Assembly (NCBI GenBank): GCA_015231865.1
Contig: JADGAU010000002.1
Span: 1 to 63,682 of the forward strand
Length of the DNA: 63,682 nt
Source of the DNA: Gammaproteobacteria bacterium
Lineage (GTDB): Bacteria; Pseudomonadota; Gammaproteobacteria; GRL18
Direction of reading: 5' to 3'
A program made the translations under genes and the position numbers. This document shows, in pieces, positions 27,315-37,899 of this stretch; the stretch's first letter is position 1, and each line of letters begins with the position of its first letter. The notes beneath the pieces are model-generated. The model saw nothing but the letters and a program-made list of their open reading frames with translations, did not search any database and was not told the DNA's origin.

Positions 27315-28333
27315 TGAACATAGCAATTGTCAATGATGTTTCTATGATCTGTACGATTTTAAAAAAAATCATTATCGAAAATAGTAATCATAAAGTTATC
27401 TGGACTGCCGAAGATGGGCGTATAGCGGTAGAAAAGGCTCAACAGGCTACACCGGATCTTATACTCATGGACTTGATTATGCCGGTAATGGATGGCGTAG
27501 AAGCCACCCGGGAAATTATGAAAGCAACGCCATGCGCGATAGTTTTGGTTACTGCCAGTGTTGATCAAAATGCTGATATGGTTTTTTCTGCCATGGCACA
27601 TGGTGCTCTGGATGCCATTTCTACTCCGAATTTGTCTGCTTCAGCAGATCAGGAGGGCATAACACCTTTATTGCATAAGCTCAAAATTATTGAAAGACTA
27701 GTTTCACCTGCTGGTGCTATTGCCCCGATTGAACAAACACCAAAATTGCCTATACTTAAAAATGAGAATAAAAATCAGTTTCCTTTAATCTGTATTGGTG
27801 CTTCAACAGGTGGCCCCGGTGCTTTAGATATCGTACTCTCTCATATACCTGCTGACCTGGGTGCAGCCATTGTTATTGTGCAGCATGTTGATGCTGATTT
27901 TACCCCGGGATTGGCTGACTGGTTAAATACTCAGGCGGCCTTAGAAGTTAAGGTTGCACAAACAAATATGAATATTGAAATTAATAAAGTCTATATTGCT
28001 GGTGGTGATGAACATTTATTAATTGATGTGAATGGAAAGTTTTACTTTAATGCAGAGCCCAGAGAGCTTTTTTACCGTCCATCGATTGATGTATTTTTTA
28101 ATAGTGTGGTGAGCCACTGGAATGGAACTTGCGTAGGGGTATTATTAACCGGTATGGGTGATGATGGAGCAAAGGGCTTATTGGCACTAAAAAACAAGTC
28201 GGCATTTACCATTGCCCAGGACGAGGCAAGCTCTGCTGTATATGGCATGCCGCGTGCGGCAGCCAAATTAAATGCGGCACAACAAATATTACCCATTGAA
28301 AAAATTTCTAATGCCATACTTAGCCATCTATAA
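27314..28333 (+). CDS. wspF: CheB methylesterase (WspF)
   Basis: Receptor methylesterase of 339 residues. The receiver domain (1-120) has its acceptor Asp in LILMDLIMPVMDG; the normal acidic pair near the start is reduced to a single Asp (VNDVS). The C-terminal esterase has the catalytic Ser164 in GASTGGPGALD, His in VQHVDADF and Asp in TGMGDDGAKG. It removes methyl groups from WspA and resets the pathway; loss of WspF in pseudomonads locks c-di-GMP high. Its ATG overlaps the wspE stop by one base. Confidence 0.94.
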   Translation: MNIAIVNDVSMICTILKKIIIENSNHKVIWTAEDGRIAVEKAQQATPDLILMDLIMPVMDGVEATREIMKATPCAIVLVTASVDQNADMVFSAMAHGALDAISTPNLSASADQEGITPLLHKLKIIERLVSPAGAIAPIEQTPKLPILKNENKNQFPLICIGASTGGPGALDIVLSHIPADLGAAIVIVQHVDADFTPGLADWLNTQAALEVKVAQTNMNIEINKVYIAGGDEHLLIDVNGKFYFNAEPRELFYRPSIDVFFNSVVSHWNGTCVGVLLTGMGDDGAKGLLALKNKSAFTIAQDEASSAVYGMPRAAAKLNAAQQILPIEKISNAILSHL

Positions 28334-28378
28334 AATGATTAAATTTAATAATATTTACATAGAAAGTCGAGCATAATA

Positions 28379-29410
28379 ATGTCAGATAATGAGTTTGATT
28401 TCGGTGTCGACAATATTGATAATAATATCATAAAAATTTTACTTGTTGATGATCAGCCGATAATCGCTGAAGGCATAAAACGTATGATTGCTGAAGAGAA
28501 AGATTTTGAGTTTCATTATTGTGAAGATCCAACCAAGGCAATCAATCTGGCAACAGAACTTCAGCCCACTATTATATTACAGGATTTGATATTACCCAAT
28601 ATTGACGGTATGACCCTGGTTCGTTTTTATCGTAAAAATGAAAAGACCAAGGATATTCCTGTCATTGTATTATCCAGTAAAGACGATCCGATAGTTAAAC
28701 GTGATGCGTTCCAATATGGGGCTAATGATTATCTGGTTAAACTACCAGACAAAATAGAGTTAATTGCGCGAATTCGCTCTCATGCCAAACATCATTTGCT
28801 TCAACAGGAAAGAAATGCAGCTTTTTTGGTTATGCGCGGAATGCAAAAACAAATTATCCAGGCCAATGCAGAACTTAAGAAACTTTCATCTCAGGATGCT
28901 TTAACCGGTATTGCCAATCGAAGAACATTTAATGAAACTCTGGAAAGAGAATGGAAATGCTCATTAAGAGACAGCACACCTTTAACTTTAATTATGATAG
29001 ATATTGACTATTTTAAACCCTACAATGATACCTATGGACACCTAATGGGCGATGATTGCCTGACGAAAGTTGCCACAGCCCTGGAAAAACATGCACGTCG
29101 CCCCTGCGACCTGATAGCACGTTATGGTGGAGAAGAGTTTGCATTTATTGCGCCGACAACCGATCATGATGGTGCAAAAAACATAGCTCAGAGCCTGAAA
29201 GATGATATCAATGCCTTAAAACTGGAGCACAAAGGCTCTAAAATCTCAGCAACTGTCACTATCAGTCAGGGCGTAATATCTTTGATTCCCACTCCTGATA
29301 TAACCATGATAAATATGATAGAAATGGCAGATAAGTGCCTCTATGAAGCCAAAGAAAGTGGGCGAGATCGTTATGTCATATTCCAGTATGATGATGACAA
29401 TGCAGATTAA
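28379..29410 (+). CDS. wspR: receiver-GGDEF diguanylate cyclase (WspR)
   Basis: Output of the Wsp pathway: a 343-residue diguanylate cyclase that makes c-di-GMP. The receiver domain has D69 as acceptor (ILQDLILPNIDG). The GGDEF domain has the active-site motif GGEEF at 250-254, and RPCD at 241-244 forms the RxxD inhibitory site five residues upstream, so product inhibition is expected. A short helical stalk (about 150-170) links the domains as in WspR. It closes the wsp operon; no strong terminator follows. Confidence 0.95.
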   Translation: MSDNEFDFGVDNIDNNIIKILLVDDQPIIAEGIKRMIAEEKDFEFHYCEDPTKAINLATELQPTIILQDLILPNIDGMTLVRFYRKNEKTKDIPVIVLSSKDDPIVKRDAFQYGANDYLVKLPDKIELIARIRSHAKHHLLQQERNAAFLVMRGMQKQIIQANAELKKLSSQDALTGIANRRTFNETLEREWKCSLRDSTPLTLIMIDIDYFKPYNDTYGHLMGDDCLTKVATALEKHARRPCDLIARYGGEEFAFIAPTTDHDGAKNIAQSLKDDINALKLEHKGSKISATVTISQGVISLIPTPDITMINMIEMADKCLYEAKESGRDRYVIFQYDDDNAD

Positions 29411-29537
29411 AGCTGCCGTTTTTACTCAATTAATTTATTATGAGTTTGAAAAATAAATCCAAATAAAATAAAACAAACATAATAAACCTGAATCCTGTAT
29501 CCAACAACATGGTCTGTTATTTTTAGAGTATCGTTAG

Positions 29538-29565
29538 CTTGAACTTTCCAGAAAAACCCCAATTT
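29538..29565 (+). promoter_or_regulatory. sigma32-like heat-shock promoter for hrcA
   Basis: CTTGAAC (29538-29544) and CCCCAATTT (29557-29565) separated by 12 bases resemble the sigma32 consensus CTTGAAA / CCCCATNT. It lies 36 bases upstream of the hrcA ATG, in the space after wspR. Confidence 0.6.
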
Positions 29566-29570
29566 ATAAA

Positions 29571-29599
29571 CGAGTTATATTAATTTGTTTTAGAACTCG
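29571..29599 (+). other. inverted repeat just before the hrcA start
   Basis: CGAGTT (29571-29576) and AACTCG (29594-29599) can pair two bases before the ATG, covering the position of any ribosome binding site. It does not match the CIRCE operator. A temperature- or HrcA-sensitive leader is conceivable but untested. Confidence 0.35.
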
Positions 29600-29601
29600 G
29601 T

Positions 29602-30654
29602 ATGGGCAAACAGCAAAACACAGAACGTGCTAATCATTTAATGAAAGTGCTGATAGAAAAGCACATTCATGATGGTTTGCCAGTGGGTTCAAAAGCATTA
29701 CAACAGTCTTCGGGTTTGAATTTAAGCTCTGCGACTATCAGAAATATCATGTCTGATCTGGAAAGACAGGGCTTGTTAAAATCACCGCATACTTCTGCCG
29801 GGCGAATTCCAACCAATAAAGGTTATCGCTTATTTGTAGATAATTTACTATCAGTTAAGCCTCTGGAAAATGTTCTGACACAACAGATTGAGAGCTCCAT
29901 TGCCTCTAAATCGATGCAAAACAGTGGTAAGCAATCATTAATACAATCAACCAGTGAATTCCTATCAGAAATGACAGGTATGGCCAGCGTTGTTTTTACT
30001 CCCCGATCTCAAAATTTAAGTTTAAAACATATTGAATTTGTAACCTTATCTTCACACCGCCTGCTTGTTGTGATGGTGACCAGTGATGATGAAATTCATA
30101 ATAAAGTGATTGAAACCAAAGAAGCCTTTTCAGTTAGTCAATTACATCAAATGGCTAATTTTTTGAATGAACAATTTTCAGGTCAATCAATTAATTCGGT
30201 CAAACAGCGCCTGATCTCTGAAATGCAAAATGCCAGGGCACATTTTGACCAGTTAATGTCAAATGCCATTGATCTCGCTAAAGATAGTTTAAGTCAATCA
30301 CCGGGTGCAGAACGGGAAAATCTTATTTATAGTGGTACAACGAATTTAATGCAGTACACAGAAATGGCTGATATGGAAAAAATGAGACAATTGTTCCAGG
30401 CTTTTCAAGAGAAACAGAAAATTATCAATATGCTTAACCATGTTAACCAGGCTCAGGGCGTTCAGATTTATATTGGTAAAGAATCTGGCTATGAGCCATT
30501 CTCATCTTGTTCGGTTGTCACTAAGTCATATCAAATCGATGATAATACCGTTGGAGTCCTCGGTGTCATTGGTCCAACCCGAATGTCTTATAACAAAATA
30601 ATCCCGATTGTTGATATAACCGCAAAAATTTTAGGTTCAACCTTGAACAAATAA
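29602..30654 (+). CDS. hrcA: heat-inducible repressor HrcA
   Basis: HrcA repressor (350 aa). Winged helix at the N terminus (SATIRNIMSDLERQGLLKSPHTSAGRIPT), followed by the GAF-like dimerisation domain and the C-terminal part with IGKESGYEPFSSCSVV. HrcA represses heat-shock genes by binding CIRCE (TTAGCACTC-N9-GAGTGCTAA). I see no CIRCE in its own leader or before grpE and dnaK. It is the parent of the fragment at 18422-18733. It opens the heat-shock cluster with grpE, dnaK and dnaJ. Confidence 0.95.
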   Translation: MGKQQNTERANHLMKVLIEKHIHDGLPVGSKALQQSSGLNLSSATIRNIMSDLERQGLLKSPHTSAGRIPTNKGYRLFVDNLLSVKPLENVLTQQIESSIASKSMQNSGKQSLIQSTSEFLSEMTGMASVVFTPRSQNLSLKHIEFVTLSSHRLLVVMVTSDDEIHNKVIETKEAFSVSQLHQMANFLNEQFSGQSINSVKQRLISEMQNARAHFDQLMSNAIDLAKDSLSQSPGAERENLIYSGTTNLMQYTEMADMEKMRQLFQAFQEKQKIINMLNHVNQAQGVQIYIGKESGYEPFSSCSVVTKSYQIDDNTVGVLGVIGPTRMSYNKIIPIVDITAKILGSTLNK

Positions 30655-30716
30655 AATTAATCCCAACTTTTAGCACAACTAATTTTTTATCTTAATATTC
30701 TGGGGAAGTTTAAGTC

Positions 30717-31373
30717 GTGAATGAAGAAATTAAAGATTCAAATGAATCAATGGAAACAGAACAAATTGTTGAACAAGCAAATACAGAAGAACAAATATCA
30801 GCAGCAGAAGCATCTGAACAGAAAGTGAATGAGTCTGAAGCAAGTGATTCAGATGAAAGTACTCTAGATAGTCCTGATGAAGATGCTCAGCTATCTTATG
30901 ATGAATTATTGGAAAAGCTTAAAACTGCTGAAGATAAGGCTAATGAAAACTGGGATCTGGCATTACGATCTAAAGCAGAGATGGAAAATGTCAGGAGACG
31001 TAGTGATAAAGATATAGAAAATGCCAGAAAATATGGTCTGGAAAAAATTGCTAACGAAATATTACCGGTTAAAGATTCATTAGATTTAGGTCTAAAAGCG
31101 GCTAAAGAAGCTGAATGTGATGATGAAACCGTTACTAAAATTGTTGAAGGTATGGAAATGACCATTCAACAAATGAATACGGCCTTAGATAAGGTTGGCA
31201 TCAAGGAAGTTGACCCACAAGAAGGTGAAAAATTCAATCATGAATTTCACCAGGCAATGTCTATGTTGGAAATGGAAGGCAAAGAAAGTAATACCATCGT
31301 ATCTGTCTTTCAAAAAGGTTATACCTTAAGCGGACGCTTATTACGTCCAGCTATGGTAGTCGTGGCAAAATAA
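30717..31373 (+). CDS. grpE: GrpE nucleotide exchange factor
   Basis: DnaK nucleotide exchange factor of 218 residues. The first 60 residues are acidic and disordered (Glu/Ser-rich), followed by a long coiled coil (ENWDLALRSKAEMENVRRR) and the C-terminal beta domain with VGIKEVDPQEGEKFNHEFHQAM. The acidic tail is longer than in E. coli GrpE (197 aa). The start is GTG, with GGGGAA about ten bases upstream. It lies 62 bases after hrcA. Confidence 0.95.
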   Translation: MNEEIKDSNESMETEQIVEQANTEEQISAAEASEQKVNESEASDSDESTLDSPDEDAQLSYDELLEKLKTAEDKANENWDLALRSKAEMENVRRRSDKDIENARKYGLEKIANEILPVKDSLDLGLKAAKEAECDDETVTKIVEGMEMTIQQMNTALDKVGIKEVDPQEGEKFNHEFHQAMSMLEMEGKESNTIVSVFQKGYTLSGRLLRPAMVVVAK

Positions 31374-31424
31374 ATTTTAATACATAATTTGTAATACATT
31401 TTTTGTAATACAAGGATAAGACCA

Positions 31425-31452
31425 CTTGAAAATTATGGCTTTGTCCACACCT
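31425..31452 (+). promoter_or_regulatory. possible sigma32-like promoter for dnaK
   Basis: A perfect CTTGAAA (31425-31431) is followed after 13 bases by CCACACCT (31445-31452), a partial match to the sigma32 -10 element. It lies in the 163-base gap between grpE and dnaK. Confidence 0.45.
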
Positions 31453-31536
31453 AACAACTAAATTAAAAAATTGTGATGTACCCTGACTTTTGTTTGATGA
31501 TGGGTATGCAATATCTAAATGATTGAGGAAAACAAA

Positions 31537-33471
31537 ATGGGAAAGATAATTGGTATTGATTTAGGAACAACTAATTCATGTGTTGCCGTAATGGATGGTA
31601 AAAATCCTAAAATTATTGAAAATGCTGAAGGCGATAGAACAACACCGTCCATTATTGCCTTTACTGATGACGAGGTTTTAGTTGGACAACCGGCAAAACG
31701 TCAGGCAGTAACAAACCCTGAAAACACACTATATGCAATTAAACGTCTTATTGGTCGTACTTTTGGTGAAGATGCCGTACAAAAAGATATTGACTTAGTA
31801 CCTTATAAAATTGTTAAAGCCGATAATGGTGATGCCTGGGTTGAAGCGAATGGTAAAAAAATGGCACCACCTGAAGTGTCTGCACATGTATTAATGAAAA
31901 TGAAAAAGACTGCAGAAGAATATTTAGGTGAACCAGTTACAGAAGCGGTTGTTACTGTGCCTGCATATTTTAATGATTCTCAGCGTCAAGCAACGAAAGA
32001 TGCGGGTAAAATTGCCGGTCTTGATGTTAAACGTATTATCAATGAGCCAACTGCTGCTGCATTAGCTTATGGTATGGATAAAGCTCATGGTGATTCAGTT
32101 GTTGCAGTTTATGACTTGGGTGGTGGTACTTTTGATGTTTCCATTATTGAAATAGCTGAAGTTGATGGTGAGTTCCAGTTTGAAGTATTATCGACCAATG
32201 GTGATACTTTCTTAGGGGGTGAAGATTTTGATACCCGTTTAATTGATTACCTGGCTGATGAGTTTAAGAAAGATCAGGGAATGGATTTACGCGGTGATCC
32301 TCTGGCTATGCAGCGTCTTAAAGAAGCGGCAGAAAAAGCTAAAATTGAATTATCGTCAACTCAGCAAACAGATGTTAACTTACCTTATGTTACTGCTGAT
32401 GCCAGTGGTCCTAAGCACTTAAATGTAAAAGTGACTCGTGCGAAACTTGAATCATTAGTTTCAGAATTAATTACTAAAACCATTGATCCATGTCGTACTG
32501 CTTTAAATGATGCAGGCTTATCGGTTAAAGATATCCATGATGTTATTTTAGTGGGTGGTCAGACACGTATGCCTAAAGTACAGGCAGAAGTTCAGGCTTT
32601 CTTTGGTAAAGAACCACGTAAGGATGTTAACCCTGATGAAGCAGTTGCAATCGGTGCGGCTATTCAGGGTGGTGTATTAGGTGGTGATGTTAAAGATGTC
32701 TTACTCTTAGACGTAACGCCTTTATCATTAGGTATCGAAACAGCTGGTGGTGTTATGACTAAGCTGGTTGAAAAGAATACAACAATTCCTACAAAAGCAT
32801 CACAAACTTTTACTACTGCAGATAATAACCAAACTGCTGTAACAGTCCATGTTCTTCAGGGTGAGCGTGAAGTAGCCTCGGGTAATAAATCATTAGGTCG
32901 TTTTGATTTGTCAGATATTCCACCAGCTCAACGTGGCGTGCCACAAATTGAAGTCTCATTCGATCTGGATGCCAATGGTATTTTAAATGTGTCTGCTAAA
33001 GATAAGGCTACGGGTAAAGAACAGTCTATTGTGATTAAGGCTTCTAGTGGTTTATCTGATGATGAAGTAGAACGTATGGTTCAGGATGCAGAAGCGCATA
33101 AGGAAGAAGATAAAAAATTCCATGAGCTTGTATCAGCTAAAAATACGGCTGAAAATATGATTAATGCAACAACGAAGTCACTTGAAGAAATGGGTGATAA
33201 GATTGGTGCAGAAGAAAAATCAGCAATAGAAGCAGCAGTTAAGGATCTTGAAGAAGCCCTTAAAGGTGACAATAAAGATGATATTGAAGCTAAGACTAAG
33301 GTATTAACAGATGCATCTGCCAAGATGGCTGAAAAAATGTATGCAGAGCAAGGTGCTGCTGGTGCTGCAGGTGCGGGCGCAGCAGGTTCTGCTGATGCAG
33401 GTGCTGGTGCAGCAGATGACGATGTTGTTGATGCAGAGTTTGAAGAAGTGGATGATGATAAAAAATCTTAA
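31537..33471 (+). CDS. dnaK: chaperone DnaK (Hsp70)
   Basis: Hsp70 chaperone of 644 residues from the ATG at 31537 ([15 protein letters not shown]), chosen over an ATG six codons upstream because GAGGAAA sits just before it. The ATPase domain has the phosphate loops DLGTTNS and YDLGGGTFD and the linker [12 protein letters not shown]. The substrate domain and helical lid end in an Ala/Gly-rich tail and the EEVDDDKK terminus, which binds co-chaperones. It works with GrpE and DnaJ encoded on either side. Confidence 0.97.
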   Translation: MGKIIGIDLGTTNSCVAVMDGKNPKIIENAEGDRTTPSIIAFTDDEVLVGQPAKRQAVTNPENTLYAIKRLIGRTFGEDAVQKDIDLVPYKIVKADNGDAWVEANGKKMAPPEVSAHVLMKMKKTAEEYLGEPVTEAVVTVPAYFNDSQRQATKDAGKIAGLDVKRIINEPTAAALAYGMDKAHGDSVVAVYDLGGGTFDVSIIEIAEVDGEFQFEVLSTNGDTFLGGEDFDTRLIDYLADEFKKDQGMDLRGDPLAMQRLKEAAEKAKIELSSTQQTDVNLPYVTADASGPKHLNVKVTRAKLESLVSELITKTIDPCRTALNDAGLSVKDIHDVILVGGQTRMPKVQAEVQAFFGKEPRKDVNPDEAVAIGAAIQGGVLGGDVKDVLLLDVTPLSLGIETAGGVMTKLVEKNTTIPTKASQTFTTADNNQTAVTVHVLQGEREVASGNKSLGRFDLSDIPPAQRGVPQIEVSFDLDANGILNVSAKDKATGKEQSIVIKASSGLSDDEVERMVQDAEAHKEEDKKFHELVSAKNTAENMINATTKSLEEMGDKIGAEEKSAIEAAVKDLEEALKGDNKDDIEAKTKVLTDASAKMAEKMYAEQGAAGAAGAGAAGSADAGAGAADDDVVDAEFEEVDDDKKS

Positions 33472-33493
33472 TCAAAAACTTTTTTATTAATTG

Positions 33494-33528
33494 AAAACAC
33501 AGCTTGATGCTTCAGGCTGTGTTTTTTT
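33494..33528 (+). terminator. rho-independent terminator after dnaK
   Basis: Long stem (10 bp 33494-33503 with 33516-33525, extendable by four inner pairs) followed by seven T. It should reduce read-through into dnaJ, consistent with higher DnaK than DnaJ levels. Confidence 0.85.
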
Positions 33529-33570
33529 GCGTTTTAATTAAACATAAATGTAACTACACAGTCAGTAGCA

Positions 33571-33588
33571 TCCCCTTAGTAGAGGGGA
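33571..33588 (+). other. hairpin in the dnaJ leader
   Basis: TCCCCT (33571-33576) pairs with AGGGGA (33583-33588) around a six-base loop, about 40 bases before the dnaJ start and after the dnaK terminator. No T-run. Role unknown; an RNA-stability element is possible. Confidence 0.4.
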
Positions 33589-33628
33589 ATGAGCGTAAAG
33601 TTACACTTAAACAATATAAGAAAAAGCT

Positions 33629-34756
33629 ATGTCAAAAAGAGATTATTACGAAGTTCTTGGTGTTGATCGTTCTGCGGATGCAGCAACTTTAAAAAAAGCT
33701 TATCGACGTTTGGCTATGAAGCATCACCCCGATCGAAATGAAGGGAATACTGATGCAGAACAAATGTTTAAAGAAATTAAAGAAGCTTATGAAGTTTTAA
33801 CTGACCCCCAGAAAAAAGCAACCTATGATCAGTTTGGTCATGATGGCCTGCAAGGTGGTATGGGCGGCGGCGGTGCCGGTAACTTCAGTGATATTTTTGG
33901 CGATGTGTTTGGCGATATTTTTGGCGGTGGCGGCCGTGGCGGCGCTCAGGAGCGCGTTTATCGAGGTGCTGATTTACGTTATAACCTGGAAATGACACTG
34001 GAAGATGCGGTCAATGGTTCTTCAGTTAAGATTCGTGTTCCAAGCCAGGTATCTTGTAAAAAATGTAATGGTTCTGGTGCCAAGCCGGGTTCTTCTCCAG
34101 TAACCTGTGAAAGCTGTCATGGTGCTGGACAGGTAAGAATTCAACAGGGATTCTTTTCATTACAACAAACCTGTCCGACCTGTCATGGTGCCGGTAAAAT
34201 GATTAAAGATCCTTGTGATGCCTGTCATGGTGAAGGACGTATTCAGGAACATAAATCGTTATCAGTAAAGGTACCAGCAGGTGTTGATACGGGCGATAGA
34301 ATACGTTTATCAAATGAAGGTGAAGCAGGGCAAAATGGTGGCCCCCCGGGGGATTTATATGTTCATATTCATGTAAAAGAACACCCGATATTTACTCGCG
34401 ATGGTAGTGATTTGCATTGTGAAGTACCTATTGATATTGCTACAGCAGCCTTAGGTGGAAGCCTGGATGTGCCAACATTAGGTGGTAAAATCAATTTAAA
34501 AATTCCTAAAGAGTCGCAAACTGGTAAGATGTTCAGAATGAGAGGCAAGGGTGTTAAATCTGTTCGTGGAGGTTTACAAGGTGACTTAATTTGCCGCATT
34601 ATTGTTGAAACTCCGGTTAACCTGACTTCAAAACAGAAGAAACTCATGGAAGAGTTTCAGGAAACCTTTGCCACGGATGGTAATAAAAAACATTATCCTA
34701 AGTCTCACTCATGGCTTGATGGCGTTAAAGACTTTATCGAAGATCTTAAAAATTAG
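33629..34756 (+). CDS. dnaJ: chaperone DnaJ (Hsp40)
   Basis: Co-chaperone of 375 residues that delivers substrates to DnaK and stimulates its ATPase. The J domain has the HPD triad at 33-35 (KHHPDRN). A Gly/Phe-rich region with repeated [13 protein letters not shown] follows. Four CXXCXGXG zinc-finger repeats are present: [24 protein letters not shown] and CDACHGEG. The C-terminal substrate domains are complete. Confidence 0.97.
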   Translation: MSKRDYYEVLGVDRSADAATLKKAYRRLAMKHHPDRNEGNTDAEQMFKEIKEAYEVLTDPQKKATYDQFGHDGLQGGMGGGGAGNFSDIFGDVFGDIFGGGGRGGAQERVYRGADLRYNLEMTLEDAVNGSSVKIRVPSQVSCKKCNGSGAKPGSSPVTCESCHGAGQVRIQQGFFSLQQTCPTCHGAGKMIKDPCDACHGEGRIQEHKSLSVKVPAGVDTGDRIRLSNEGEAGQNGGPPGDLYVHIHVKEHPIFTRDGSDLHCEVPIDIATAALGGSLDVPTLGGKINLKIPKESQTGKMFRMRGKGVKSVRGGLQGDLICRIIVETPVNLTSKQKKLMEEFQETFATDGNKKHYPKSHSWLDGVKDFIEDLKN

Positions 34757-34759
34757 GGC

Positions 34760-34790
34760 GAAGAAGGTATTGCTGCAATACCTTCTTCTT
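34760..34790 (+). terminator. strong hairpin after dnaJ, probable terminator
   Basis: A 13-bp perfect stem (34760-34772 with 34776-34788) with a three-base loop begins three bases after the dnaJ stop. The following T-run is only two bases, so it may act more as an RNA 3'-end stabiliser than an efficient terminator. Confidence 0.6.
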
Positions 34791-34814
34791 GGGATGGCTA
34801 GAGAATAATATTAA

Positions 34815-35639
<825 letters not shown>

Positions 35640-35649
35640 CGAGAATCAT

Positions 35650-36381
35650 TTGAAATTATATACGCTAGTATCTTGTTTAATTTTGATTGCTTACTCTAAT
35701 GCTAATGCTGAGAAAAAAGCGGTTAATAACGCTTCTTGCCAGTTAATGAGTAATTATGCAGCTGATATTTTATCACTAAGGTTAGCAGATATTAGTGACA
35801 CCAATATTTACCGGGTATTGCAAAATGAGAAAGAACAAGCTAACGCAACTAATTTATTAAATATACCACTAAAAAATAAAATTGTTGAAGGTGTTTATAA
35901 TATCAACCTTCAAGAGTTAGAAGTTTCTATTGATAGTAACGAACAAAAAAAAGAATCTGTTATTAATAAAATAAAACAGGGTATTAGTTTTCAATGTATG
36001 AGCGGTACTTATGATTTTGATAGTGACAATAGTAAGTTAGATTTTTCATCAGTTGGCTTAAATAATATTGTAGACATTGAACCTGTACTTGCCCCGGCAT
36101 CTGACCCTGGAACTGAACTTGAAGTACAAAAGAGTCCCCAGTCCCAGCATTATTATATTCAGGTTGGTTCTTTTTCATATAAAAAGCCAAACCAGGCATT
36201 ACTGAAATCTATTTCAGACAAAGGCTTTGACTACACGCTCCATGAAGAGCCTGATAATAAAAATCAGCAATATAAAATTCTTATTGGCCCCTTTCCTACT
36301 CGGGATAGAGCCAGTGGTCATTTACGTTTTGTAAGAGAGCAGATTAAAGAAGATGCATTCTTGCATGTGATAAATAACTAG
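35650..36381 (+). CDS. exported SPOR-domain protein
   Basis: Predicted periplasmic protein of 243 residues with a signal peptide (to about residue 20, NANAEKK). The central region is not recognised. The C-terminal SPOR domain (about 165-240; YYIQVGSFSYKKPNQAL, then YKILIGPFPTRDRA) binds denuded septal peptidoglycan. A role in cell-wall remodelling or division is inferred from that domain. The start is TTG at 35650. It is convergent with, and only three bases from, the CoA-binding protein gene. Confidence 0.8.
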   Translation: MKLYTLVSCLILIAYSNANAEKKAVNNASCQLMSNYAADILSLRLADISDTNIYRVLQNEKEQANATNLLNIPLKNKIVEGVYNINLQELEVSIDSNEQKKESVINKIKQGISFQCMSGTYDFDSDNSKLDFSSVGLNNIVDIEPVLAPASDPGTELEVQKSPQSQHYYIQVGSFSYKKPNQALLKSISDKGFDYTLHEEPDNKNQQYKILIGPFPTRDRASGHLRFVREQIKEDAFLHVINN

Positions 36382-36384
36382 CGA

Positions 36385-36759
36385 CTAAAACTGATTACAA
36401 TCAAGCATTATTAAGGTGCAATCTAAAATATAGGGGATTTTAGCCTGTTTCAGTTTTTGCTCCACTTTTTTTGATTCAGTGCCTGGGTTAAAAATAATCC
36501 GATCTGGTTTTAATTCAATGATTTCATCAATGATTGATTCACTGCGACCAGGACCAATATAAAGAGTCAATGTGTTAACAGGCTCTGTTATCTCTGACAA
36601 GGACGCTTTCACTTTTATGCCTTCAATTTCATCAAGTTTAGGATGTACTGGTATTATTGAATATTGTTGATTACGCAATTTAGTTAAAGCACGGTAGGCA
36701 TATCGGTCTGGTTTGTTACTGGCGCCAAGAATAACGACATTATGATGTTTATTATCCAT
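36385..36759 (-). CDS. CoA-binding domain protein
   Basis: Small single-domain Rossmann protein (124 aa) of the CoA-binding (YccU/succinyl-CoA-synthetase alpha-like) family. NVVILGASNKPDRYAY is the nucleotide/CoA loop, with VHPKLDEIEGI and IIFNPGTES following. Its cellular role is not known. AAAGG precedes the ATG. It is last in a minus-strand group after the small protein and the DyP peroxidase. Confidence 0.82.
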   Translation of the reverse strand: MDNKHHNVVILGASNKPDRYAYRALTKLRNQQYSIIPVHPKLDEIEGIKVKASLSEITEPVNTLTLYIGPGRSESIIDEIIELKPDRIIFNPGTESKKVEQKLKQAKIPYILDCTLIMLDCNQF

Positions 36760-36795
36760 TATTTTACCTTTAATTAATGCTTAAAATTATCTTTA

Positions 36796-36984
36796 TTATT
36801 GATACTTATCAATTAACTTCTGTGCAGCTTCTCCATATCGTTTGACCCATTGCTGCAGGACTTGCTGGCTAGGTCTTCTATTACTATTAAGTTGTTTCTC
36901 CAGCCGTTGTAAGCCTTCTTCAGAAATGCGATTACCACGATTAATGCCAGGCGAAGGTGTGCTCATTAGTTTTTCAATAACCAT
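36796..36984 (-). CDS. small basic helical protein, function unknown
   Basis: Predicted 62-residue protein, or 56 from the internal ATG at 36966 (MSTPSPGINRG). Rich in Arg, Gln and Leu with two likely helices (EEGLQRLEKQL and SQQVLQQWVKRYG). I recall similar short proteins in other gammaproteobacteria but no function. It lies between the peroxidase and the CoA-binding protein genes with short gaps, so is probably cotranscribed. No clear ribosome binding site distinguishes the two starts. Confidence 0.6.
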   Translation of the reverse strand: MVIEKLMSTPSPGINRGNRISEEGLQRLEKQLNSNRRPSQQVLQQWVKRYGEAAQKLIDKYQ

Positions 36985-37020
36985 TTAGAAACTATAATTC
37001 CCATGTTAAAAATACTTAGC

Positions 37021-37899
37021 TTATTCTATTGCCCTTAAATCCAATTGATTATTCTTCATTGGAGGACACCAGAAGTAAGCGCCACTAATAGGTCTGGTGA
37101 AGTTAAATAAAGCATCAGTAATATTGTCTTCATCTCCTAACATTCGTTTAAGTAGTGCTTCAAACGCATCAAAACTATGCCCAAAAGCAACAAACACAAG
37201 GCCGCCAGATTGCTCATCAGTCCATGGCATTGAACGTCTAAGAATAAAAGCTTCAGGAGAAAAGCTTTCCTGTGCTGTGCGCTTAACATGAGCAGACTCG
37301 GGAGCTTCATCAATTTCTTCGTTATCAGAAATTCTACGGCCGAAGGTATCATCCTGTTCTGATGTGCTCATGGCATTAAATAGTTTCATCTCATGCAGCC
37401 ATTTTTGTACCGCAACAAAGCTTGAACCATCTAAGCCTTCTCCCTGGTTTCTAACAATACCAGCATGAATGGCATCTTCACCCGTTGGGTTCTCTGTACC
37501 ATCTTCATAACCGGTCAGATCGCGACTATCTTTATATTGAAAGGCTTCAATTGTGGCCTCTAACTGAAAATAGTCACTAAGCTTTATCTCGGCTTCACGA
37601 GCCAGGTGAAATAATTCACCTTTATCTTCACCTCTTAACCATAGCCATAGCGCTGAAATAGTTGATGGAAGTGACAGCCCGGGGCCTGAATGGGCAGTGA
37701 AATCACGCATGCCAGAAACTTTTTTACCGGACTGTTTTAATAGTGGAGAACCAAGCCCTGCAACAATATTTTTTCCATCAACGATAGATTTTAAAATCTG
37801 TAGTGCCTTCTGAATATTACTATGGGGCAACAAATTAAATGTCATATAGCGGGCATGATTAGGGATATCAGATAGAATCCCGACTTGGATATTATCCAT
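37021..37899 (-). CDS. DyP-type haem peroxidase
   Basis: Dye-decolourising peroxidase of 292 residues. The distal catalytic motif appears as GYEDGTENPTG (GXXDG with the key Asp). The proximal haem ligand is likely the His in SAHVKRTAQE, and RRSMPW and FVAFGHSFDAFE are typical of the YfeX/P-type group. There is no signal peptide, so it is cytosolic; family roles include peroxide detoxification and haem chemistry. GGAG lies before the ATG. Confidence 0.92.
   Translation of the reverse strand: MDNIQVGILSDIPNHARYMTFNLLPHSNIQKALQILKSIVDGKNIVAGLGSPLLKQSGKKVSGMRDFTAHSGPGLSLPSTISALWLWLRGEDKGELFHLAREAEIKLSDYFQLEATIEAFQYKDSRDLTGYEDGTENPTGEDAIHAGIVRNQGEGLDGSSFVAVQKWLHEMKLFNAMSTSEQDDTFGRRISDNEEIDEAPESAHVKRTAQESFSPEAFILRRSMPWTDEQSGGLVFVAFGHSFDAFEALLKRMLGDEDNITDALFNFTRPISGAYFWCPPMKNNQLDLRAIE

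Noticed and set aside
33504-33692. 62-codon frame overlapping the dnaK terminator and dnaJ start
   Set aside because: Begins inside the terminator stem and overlaps dnaJ out of frame.
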